The notes under the pieces: generated by a model
Database searches by the model: none
The model's input: the letters and a program-made list of their open reading frames with translations, nothing else
What the model was told of the DNA's origin: nothing
Source of the DNA: an uncultured Prevotella sp.
GTDB taxonomy: Bacteria > Bacteroidota > Bacteroidia > Bacteroidales > Bacteroidaceae
Assembly (NCBI GenBank): GCA_900550365.1
Contig: URRR01000041.1
Span: 1-18,589 of the forward strand
Reading direction: 5' to 3'
DNA length: 18,589 nucleotides
Program-made: the position numbers and the translations under genes
Shown here: positions 7,190 through 12,448 of the stretch, piece by piece
Numbering within the stretch: position 1 is the first letter of the stretch
Layout of the letters: each line of letters starts with the position of its first letter

Positions 7190-7915
7190 CTATTTCATTA
7201 TTCCTTCAGCTCCGAAGGGTGATGCGTGGTGGTCGAAGTTCACCTCAATGTTGCCTATCACGCCGTCCTTGATGTGCACAATCTTGTTAGTCTCGTTGGC
7301 GACGCCGCTCTCGTGGGTCACCACAACTATGGTCATGCCGTCGTCCTCGTTAAGCTGTTTCAGCAGTTTCATCACCTCCACGCTCGTCTTTGAGTCGAGC
7401 GCGCCCGTAGGTTCGTCGGCAAGGATGATCTGGGGGCGCGTTATCAGGGCGCGCGCTATTGCCACACGCTGCTTCTGTCCGCCCGACATCTCGTTGGGAT
7501 AATGCCCCGCCCAGTCTTTCAGACCGAGCCTTTCGAGGTATTCCATAGCCTTGCGGTGGCGCTCACGGCGGCGAACGCCCTGGTAAAACAATGGCAGCTC
7601 GACGTTCTCCACGGCCGTCTTGAACGATATGAGGTTGAACGACTGGAAGATGAAGCCTATCATCCTGTTGCGGTATTCGGCCGCACGCGTCTCTGAGAGG
7701 TTCTTTATCAGCGTGCCGTTAAGCGTGTATTCGCCCGAGTCATAGCTGTCGAGGATGCCCAATATGTTCAGTAACGTTGACTTGCCCGAGCCCGACGCGC
7801 CCATGATTGACACAAACTCGCCCCGCTCTATGTCGAGGTTGATGCCCTTAAGCACGTGCAGCGGCTGCCCGTTGTCGTATGTCTTGTTGATGTCTTTAAG
7901 GTGAAGCATATTCAT
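7190..7915 (-). CDS. MacB/LolD-like ABC transporter ATPase
   Basis: This 241-residue cytoplasmic ATPase drives the two downstream permeases. All catalytic motifs are intact: Walker A GASGSGKST (39-47), Q-loop Gln91, signature SGGQ (144-147), Walker B ILADEP with Glu168, D-loop GALDSKT (171-177) and switch His201. The family resemblance is to the MacB/LolD/FtsE group that partners FtsX-like permeases. Translation starts at the ATG at 7915 or the one at 7909; MNMLHL and MLHL are equally credible. The stop codon adjoins an intergenic repeat, and the last ten residues (SPFGAEGIMK) lie outside the conserved domain. The ATPase and permease functions that MacB fuses in one chain are separate genes here. 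Confidence 0.95.
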   Translation of the reverse strand: MNMLHLKDINKTYDNGQPLHVLKGINLDIERGEFVSIMGASGSGKSTLLNILGILDSYDSGEYTLNGTLIKNLSETRAAEYRNRMIGFIFQSFNLISFKTAVENVELPLFYQGVRRRERHRKAMEYLERLGLKDWAGHYPNEMSGGQKQRVAIARALITRPQIILADEPTGALDSKTSVEVMKLLKQLNEDDGMTIVVVTHESGVANETNKIVHIKDGVIGNIEVNFDHHASPFGAEGIMK

Positions 7916-7930
7916 TGTTTATATTATTTG

Positions 7931-7987
7931 GTAGTTAAAGGAGTTAAAGAAGTTATCACGCCCTTCGGGCGTTAGTAGTTAAAGTCA
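7931..7987. repeat. Inverted-repeat arm before the MacB-like ATPase start
   Basis: GTAGTTAAAGGAGTTAAAG at 7931 is followed by a small hairpin ACGCCC-TTC-GGGCGT (7958-7972) and then AGTAGTTAAAGTCA (7974-7987). The last block is the exact complement of TGACTTTAACTACT at 8220-8233. The same vocabulary recurs at 11179-11240. This arm is close to the start codon at 7915. Confidence 0.75.
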
Positions 7988-8007
7988 TTTGCTTTGTTGA
8001 TTGAAAG

Positions 8008-8036
8008 GCAAATCTCCCTGTCTGCTTGTTACTCGT
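8008..8036 (-). repeat. 29-bp dispersed repeat, inverted copy
   Basis: The reverse complement of this segment matches 3935-3963 with one mismatch in 29 bp (core GAGTAACAAGCAGACA). The two copies lie in different gaps of the same efflux locus and in opposite orientation. Confidence 0.75.
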
Positions 8037-8118
8037 ATCTTGTCCGCTTATCATATCCTTTAGACGCACATACGTGCTGAAAAGTTGCAATGAAGCTATA
8101 TTTTTTACTGATGTCTGA

Positions 8119-8172
8119 TGCCTTGCGGCCTTTTATCGAGAGAGTTTTTTATGGCAACACGGCCGCAAGGCA
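8119..8172. repeat. 12-bp GC-rich inverted repeat in the GntR-ATPase gap
   Basis: TGCCTTGCGGCC (8119-8130) and GGCCGCAAGGCA (8161-8172) are perfect complements separated by 30 bp, including TTTTATCGAGAGAG. On either strand it could form a strong stem with a long loop. No T-run follows the stem, so it is not a standard terminator. It lies in the middle of the 322-bp gap. A regulatory role is only a possibility; I find no TAnnTTTG promoter in this gap. Confidence 0.6.
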
Positions 8173-8219
8173 CCTTTGATTTAACCGCAGACAGCGGCGT
8201 GAACAGTCGTCAAGGCATT

Positions 8220-8262
8220 TGACTTTAACTACTCTGACTACTTTAACTCCTTATAACTACTA
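8220..8262. repeat. Inverted-repeat arm overlapping the end of the GntR gene
   Basis: TGACTTTAACTACT (8220-8233) continues as CTGACTACTTTAACTCC and TTATAACTAC. It complements the arm at 7931-7987 and matches the arm at 11321-11361. The GntR stop codon (8238-8240) and its last codons fall inside this repeat. Confidence 0.75.
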
Positions 8263-8612
8263 TTGTTTTTCCACTCCTTCTCCACGTCATCCATGCTTAT
8301 TCCGAGCATCTGCATCTGGCGGAACATCTCGGGAAGTTTCTGTTCCATGAACTCATGGCGGCGCTCCTCAAGGATGCGTTCCTTTGCGCCGGCGGTGACG
8401 AAGTAGCCCAGTCCGCGCTTGTTATATATTATACCCTTTGTCGCCAGGAGGTCGTATGACTTCACGGCGGTGTTAGTATTCACCTCAAGCAGCACCGCAT
8501 ACTCGCGCACCGAGGGGATGCGCTCGTCGTCGCCGAACTTTCCTGCCAGTATCTCGTCACACAGGCGGTCGGCTATCTGTACGTAAATCGCTTTTTCTGT
8601 CGTAAAGTTCAT
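8238..8612 (-). CDS. GntR-family transcription regulator, YtrA-like
   Basis: This 124-residue regulator has a winged helix at about 8-73: AIYVQIADRLCDEILAG, then RIPSVREYA, the recognition-helix region VNTNTAVKSYDLLATKG, and the wing GLGYFV. A short helical C-terminal part without a ligand-binding domain marks the YtrA subfamily, whose members usually control the ABC exporter genes beside them. The start codon overlaps the upstream membrane-protein stop as ATGA (8609-8612), so the two are translationally coupled. Here the regulator is the last gene of the ABC-2 group instead of the first. The final residues, SSYKELK, are encoded by intergenic-type repeat DNA, so the tail is probably not conserved. 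Confidence 0.92.
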   Translation of the reverse strand: MNFTTEKAIYVQIADRLCDEILAGKFGDDERIPSVREYAVLLEVNTNTAVKSYDLLATKGIIYNKRGLGYFVTAGAKERILEERRHEFMEQKLPEMFRQMQMLGISMDDVEKEWKNNSSYKELK

Positions 8613-9433
8613 AAGTTAATCCATTTATTGTTAATAACCTGCATGCGGCTGAACACCCGGTAAGACAGCCACCAGTTGAGCAGCGCGAAGCCTGAGAGCA
8701 CTCCGCCGCCGGCGAAGAACAGCGGGCCGTTGGCAGGGTTGTCTACAAGTTTCTCGATGTCGCCTACGGCGTAAGCTGTCAGTGCGGCCATGGCGATAAA
8801 CAGCAGAACATGTACCGTTGAGACAATGACAAACTGGTAACGGCGCAGCAGCGTGCCTCCGAGAACGTACAGAGACTGTGCCCATACGACCCAGCTCATC
8901 GCCATAAACAGCACTCCCGGCGGGTATAAATGGCCGCCGTTGCCTGCCGTGATGGCGCTCTGACGGTTGGTGAAAAGCATCTCGAGAAAGTCAGGCAGGC
9001 AGAATTTCACGTAGTCGATGCCGGCAACCAGGCACACCACAATGCGCAGAAGGTCGGCTATAATGAACGCCACCAAGCTCACAATCATGGCTCCCAACGT
9101 TACTGCAAGGAAGCGCACGAGGAACTTCTCGAGGTCAGTCGAGGGCAACATCTTCACCGTTATGCGCCTCTCTTTGGTGTTCATGTCGGCGAAAATCCAT
9201 GCTCCGCAGATGATAATAGCCAACAGGTAGATTAGCGATTCAAGCTCTACGCTGTGCATCAGGCGCTCCGCGCTGACCTGACCGCCGTACTTCAGGTAGG
9301 GATACATCCACCCGATGTAGGGGCCGAGACAGCCGATTGACAGTCCGGCGGTGAACGACAGCACGCCCTTGAAGTTCATCCGGTAAGACCAGAGGACGGT
9401 TCTCGCGAAACGTTTTATATCGAAATTACTCAT
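8609..9433 (-). CDS. ABC-2-type membrane protein, second paralogue
   Basis: This 274-residue protein with about six transmembrane segments is paralogous to the product of 9442-10269. Shared landmarks are the N-terminus (MSNFDIKRFARTVLW against MTNFDIHRFGRTFVW), the loop TKERRITVKMLPSTDLEKFL, and an almost identical C-terminus (NWWLSYRVFSRMQVINNKW). The 'LP(A/S)(T/S)xLEK' loop recurs, from memory, in ABC-2-type permeases of Bacteroidetes. It lies 8 bp after its paralogue and overlaps the GntR gene by 4 bp. The likely role is one half of a heterodimeric permease served by the ATPase at 10329-11150. The substrate is unknown. Confidence 0.8.
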   Translation of the reverse strand: MSNFDIKRFARTVLWSYRMNFKGVLSFTAGLSIGCLGPYIGWMYPYLKYGGQVSAERLMHSVELESLIYLLAIIICGAWIFADMNTKERRITVKMLPSTDLEKFLVRFLAVTLGAMIVSLVAFIIADLLRIVVCLVAGIDYVKFCLPDFLEMLFTNRQSAITAGNGGHLYPPGVLFMAMSWVVWAQSLYVLGGTLLRRYQFVIVSTVHVLLFIAMAALTAYAVGDIEKLVDNPANGPLFFAGGGVLSGFALLNWWLSYRVFSRMQVINNKWINL

Positions 9434-9441
9434 AATCAGTG

Positions 9442-10269
9442 TTATAGGTTAAGCCATTTGTTGTTGATTACCTGCATACGGCGGAATATTCTGTAAGACA
9501 GCCACCAGTTAATCAGGCACACGATGATGAACACTGCGGCTGCCGCCCACGCCAGTCCGGTGGCCGCCAGGCGGACAGACTCGCCGTCAGCTTTGTCCAC
9601 AAAACTTATGAAAACGGGCGTAAGAGCCATTCCTATGATAAAATGTGCAAGCGTGGTGAGCACGAGCTGTCGGCGACGGAACAGCGCTCCGCCGAGTATG
9701 TAGAGCGAATATGCCCAGAAACTCCAGGCGTACACGGCTATTACAAGCGCCACATAGAACGAGTCTCCGCCGCTGTTGGTAATGGTGATGTTGGTGTCTT
9801 CCAGTCCGAAAAGCATCGAGAAGAAAAACGGCGAGGCGCTGCCTACATAGTCAATACCGGCCAGCAGGCTGACAAGCATCTGCAAAAGGTCGGCCAGAAC
9901 GAAGGCTACAAGACCTAAAATCCACCACATCACCGTGGCGTAAAGCACGCGGACAACGTACTTCTCAAGGTCGGTGGCGGGCAGCATCCTGAACGTTATG
10001 CGCTGCTCTTTTGTCTTCATGTTCTTGAAAATATAGCCTCCGCCCATCACGAAGAAGATGCAATAGATAAAGATGTTTATCTTTGTGGCGTCATCCAGGC
10101 TAGTGGAGATGTAGTCGGCGGGTGCCTTTATGCTTGAAAGGACGTGTATGATGAACGGCACGAGGAAGGCGAACGTCATTGCGGCGGCGTTGGTCAGCAT
10201 CTCTTTCTTGGTCATCTGGAGGTTCCAGACGAACGTTCTGCCGAAGCGGTGTATATCGAAATTTGTCAT
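9442..10269 (-). CDS. ABC-2-type membrane protein, first paralogue
   Basis: This 275-residue inner-membrane protein has six predicted transmembrane segments, at about 26-46, 64-82, 104-137 (long, possibly two), 172-196, 201-224 and 235-258. The cytoplasmic loop TKEQRITFRMLPATDLEKYV and the C-terminus NWWLSYRIFRRMQVINNKW are nearly shared with the next gene, showing a tandem duplication. It is placed 59 bp after the ATPase and 8 bp before the second paralogue, which indicates one operon. I infer an ABC-2-type permease from topology, context and the conserved loop; the match cannot be tested here. Confidence 0.8.
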   Translation of the reverse strand: MTNFDIHRFGRTFVWNLQMTKKEMLTNAAAMTFAFLVPFIIHVLSSIKAPADYISTSLDDATKINIFIYCIFFVMGGGYIFKNMKTKEQRITFRMLPATDLEKYVVRVLYATVMWWILGLVAFVLADLLQMLVSLLAGIDYVGSASPFFFSMLFGLEDTNITITNSGGDSFYVALVIAVYAWSFWAYSLYILGGALFRRRQLVLTTLAHFIIGMALTPVFISFVDKADGESVRLAATGLAWAAAAVFIIVCLINWWLSYRIFRRMQVINNKWLNL

Positions 10270-10328
10270 GGCTTATACTTTATTTAAAGGGGAATGTACT
10301 TTAATCACGGGGTTGCCGGGCTGCGGTG

Positions 10329-11150
10329 TCACTTCAGGGCGCGCTTTGTAACGGCGTTGAAGAGCAGCTCCAGGTTGAGCGTAGTGTCTCCGTCGCCGGG
10401 CTGCTTGCGTGTAATGACGGCGTTGCCCTGCACCGACGGCTCGGCATAGAGCACGTCGTCCTGCGGTTCTCCGAGCGAACGGAACTCGAAGTTGTACCTG
10501 TCGCAGATGTCGCTGACCGACGCGTTGAGCAGTATCTCCGAGCGGTCGAGCATCACGATGTGGTCGAGCAGCGACTCGATGTCGTGCACCTGGTGGGTGG
10601 ATATTATCATTGTGCGGTCGTCGCTCATGTTGTTTGCTATCACACGGCGGAACTGACTCTTCGACGGAATGTCCAGTCCGTTGGTCGGTTCGTCCATAAG
10701 CAGCAGACGGGTGTTGGCCGCGAGGGCGAAGCTCATGTACACTTTCTTCTTCTGTCCCATTGAAAGCTCTTTCAGATGGATGTCCGGCGTAAGCTCGAAG
10801 TCGCGCAGACAGCTCTCCAGTATGTCGCGGCTGAAGCGCGGATAGAACGGCTTGTTCAGCTTGACGTAGGCCTCAAGGGTCATCGAGGCGAGGTCAAACT
10901 CTTCGGGAACGAGGAATATTTCCTCAAGCGTCTCGGCCCGGTGGAGCGACGTGTCGGTGCCGTCAAGGGTAATGCTGCCGGCCGTGCGGCGCAGCAGACC
11001 GCTGATAAGATAGAGCAGAGTTGACTTTCCGGTGCCGTTCTTTCCCAACAGTCCGTAGATGTTATTGTCCTCGAAGTCAAGGCTGAAGTTGTCAAACACG
11101 TACTGCTTTGCGCCCTGGTACTTGTATTTCAAGTTCTCGATGTGTATCAT
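10329..11150 (-). CDS. ABC transporter ATPase, YtrB/CcmA-like
   Basis: This 273-residue ATPase has Walker A GKNGTGKST (36-44), signature LSMGQKKK (129-136), Walker B LLLMDEP with Glu154, D-loop NGLD and switch His186. At the usual Q-loop position the sequence is FLVPEEFDL, so the common glutamine appears to be glutamate; this may be normal in this subfamily. About 60 C-terminal residues follow the core. As first gene of the compact group with two membrane proteins and a YtrA-like regulator, it resembles the ytrAB-type exporter operons, but the gene order differs. No TAnnTTTG promoter is visible in the gap upstream, so transcription may begin at the DUF3836-like gene. Confidence 0.93.
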   Translation of the reverse strand: MIHIENLKYKYQGAKQYVFDNFSLDFEDNNIYGLLGKNGTGKSTLLYLISGLLRRTAGSITLDGTDTSLHRAETLEEIFLVPEEFDLASMTLEAYVKLNKPFYPRFSRDILESCLRDFELTPDIHLKELSMGQKKKVYMSFALAANTRLLLMDEPTNGLDIPSKSQFRRVIANNMSDDRTMIISTHQVHDIESLLDHIVMLDRSEILLNASVSDICDRYNFEFRSLGEPQDDVLYAEPSVQGNAVITRKQPGDGDTTLNLELLFNAVTKRALK

Positions 11151-11178
11151 TTCTTTAGAGGTTTTGTTTTTTTATTTG

Positions 11179-11240
11179 GTAGTTAATGTAGTTAAAGAAG
11201 TTATCGCTCGCTGCGCTCGCTTAGTAGTTAAAGTCAAATG
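11179..11240. repeat. Inverted-repeat arm before the YtrB-like ATPase start
   Basis: GTAGTTAATGTAGTTAAAG begins at 11179, and AGTAGTTAAAGTCAAATG (11223-11240) is the perfect 18-bp complement of 11321-11338. Between them lies a GC-rich CGCTCGCTGCGCTCGC. The layout copies that of 7931-7987, including the order of the two AGTTAAAG blocks around a GC-rich insert. Confidence 0.8.
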
Positions 11241-11320
11241 TCCTGCTGCTTGCGGAGCAATTTTCCTTGTTTGCTTGTAGTGAAGGGCAGTGAGCGTAGC
11301 CTGTTCTCAAGCCTGCGAGG

Positions 11321-11361
11321 CATTTGACTTTAACTACTCTGACTACCCTGACTCCCTTTAA
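11321..11361. repeat. Inverted-repeat arm after the DUF3836-like gene
   Basis: CATTTGACTTTAACTACT (11321-11338) is followed by CTGACTACCCTGACTCCC and TTTAACTA. It adjoins the stop codon of the DUF3836-like gene and complements the arm at 11223-11240. It is also a direct relative of 8216-8262. The 80-bp loop between the arms is unrelated to that of the other locus, except for a diverged ACAAGCAnACAAGG block (complement of about 11261-11278). Confidence 0.8.
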
Positions 11362-11850
11362 CTACTTGATTTGACCCGCCATCAGTTCTCCGCTTACCGG
11401 CAACATTACCAGCATGTTGTCCTTTACAGACGATACCGAGCCGTCAGCGGCAAGCTCATAGCTGGTTACCGAGATAACGCCTGCCGTCTCGTAGCGGTAT
11501 TCGGTGCGGCTGTCGGCGCTGTCATAGGTGCCGGCCGAGGCGTTCCACAGGCTGCGCTCAAGGGTGTAGCCGTCAGCCGAATAGGTGTAGGTCAGCATGC
11601 TCTCAGGCGTCATGCGGCCCGTGCGTGCGTCGCGCCGGAGCGTCTCTTTTGCGGTAAGGCGGCCCAGACGGTCGTAAGTGTAGCGGTATTCCAGCTTGCC
11701 GCTGAGGGCCTGTCCGTCCTTGTCATATACGTACATTGTCTTTACCTGGCCGTTCTCGATGTCTGCGTTGTAGCAGTACTGTGAGTTGATGTTTGCCGTT
11801 GAGCTGATGTAAGTTGCCAGGATTGTGGCTGCTGTGATAATAGTTCCCAT
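11362..11850 (-). CDS. Small secreted DUF3836-like protein
   Basis: This 162-residue protein of unknown function starts with a hydrophobic segment (about 3-20) that looks like a signal peptide. The body is rich in Tyr, Thr and Ser and carries YD-type motifs: LEYRYTYDRLGRLTAKE, MLTYTYSADGYTLERSLWN and RTEYRYETAG. These are typical of DUF3836 proteins from Bacteroidales, as I remember the family. The first ATG (11850) leaves the signal peptide without its usual basic N-terminus, while the codons just before it read L-K-T-L-A-I. It has its own promoter and might lead the export locus. Confidence 0.7.
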   Translation of the reverse strand: MGTIITAATILATYISSTANINSQYCYNADIENGQVKTMYVYDKDGQALSGKLEYRYTYDRLGRLTAKETLRRDARTGRMTPESMLTYTYSADGYTLERSLWNASAGTYDSADSRTEYRYETAGVISVTSYELAADGSVSSVKDNMLVMLPVSGELMAGQIK

Positions 11851-11905
11851 AATTGCTAAAGTCTTTAAATTGTCAATATTTATATTTATGTTTTCTTGTT
11901 TCTTA

Positions 11906-11927
11906 GTGTACTATTGTTGTAGTACAC
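11906..11927 (-). promoter_or_regulatory. Hairpin or operator at the start of the DUF3836-like transcript
   Basis: GTGTACTA (11906-11913) and TAGTACAC (11920-11927) are a perfect 8-bp inverted repeat with a 6-nt spacer. It starts 3 bp after the -7 box, so it covers the expected transcription start. It could be a repressor operator or a 5' mRNA hairpin; the sequence does not decide between them. Confidence 0.5.
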
Positions 11928-11929
11928 TG

Positions 11930-11961
11930 CAAATGTACGTCAATAACACATTGCTTCCAAA
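11930..11961 (-). promoter_or_regulatory. Bacteroidetes-type promoter of the DUF3836-like gene
   Basis: On the minus strand a -33 box TTTG (11961-11958) and a -7 box TACATTTG (11937-11930) are separated by 20 bp. This matches the sigma-ABfr consensus TTTG / TAnnTTTG. The leader to the ATG at 11850 would be about 75 nt. The upstream DNA to 12138 is AT-rich and holds nothing else I recognise. Confidence 0.75.
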
Positions 11962-12138
11962 TATTTCGACGAAAAAATGCAAGAAAAGACGTTGTTTTAA
12001 CTTTAGTTTACGATTACCAATGGAATATCGGCTGCATGTAAACAGATTTTAAGAAAACGGCGAGTTGCAATGCTTCATGTGCCCATCAGATATTACGGTG
12101 AAGTGCCGACTGTATCAGATGAACTGCGGATGAAGTTC

Positions 12139-12226
12139 TAATTGACGGTCTTTTGCTTTCCAAAAGGCCGTCAAACGCATGGCGAAAGGCCGTCTTTTAC
12201 AGACCAAAAGACGGCCTTTTGCAACA
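12139..12226. repeat. Four-unit 22-bp array (copy C)
   Basis: Units are 12139-12160, 12161-12182, 12183-12204 and 12205-12226. Units 3 and 4 (cores GGCCGTC and GACGGCC) again form a long hairpin. Unit 2 contains GGCCGTCAAACGCA, a variant shared with copy D. The left flank, CTGCGGATGAAGTTC, resembles the flank of copy A. The array lies between the terminator of the M16 gene and the promoter of the DUF3836-like gene. In 12227-12380 I see nothing else. Confidence 0.85.
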
Positions 12227-12380
12227 CGCTGACAGTCAGGAAGATACGCAGGCGGTCAACTGAGGCGTATCACGGGACGTCACGCCGGACGATATTTGCC
12301 GGGCCGGCGGCCGTAAACGCTAACGCTCATGGGGCGCAACGAGCCGCTTACAGCCCGCAATCTTACTGAACCGCGCCAAA

Positions 12381-12420
12381 TAAAAAGTCCCTTTCCTGCA
12401 CCTCCGTACAGAAAAGGGAC
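12381..12420 (-). terminator. Intrinsic terminator of the M16 protease gene
   Basis: In mRNA sense, GTCCCTTTTCTG (12420-12409) pairs with CAGGAAAGGGAC (12398-12387), a 12-bp stem with one mismatch, and is followed at once by TTTTTA. This is the clearest intrinsic terminator in the window. It begins about 28 bp after the stop codon at 12449. Confidence 0.85.
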
Positions 12421-12448
12421 ACGATGTTTTAAGTATAGAAAAGGTAAA

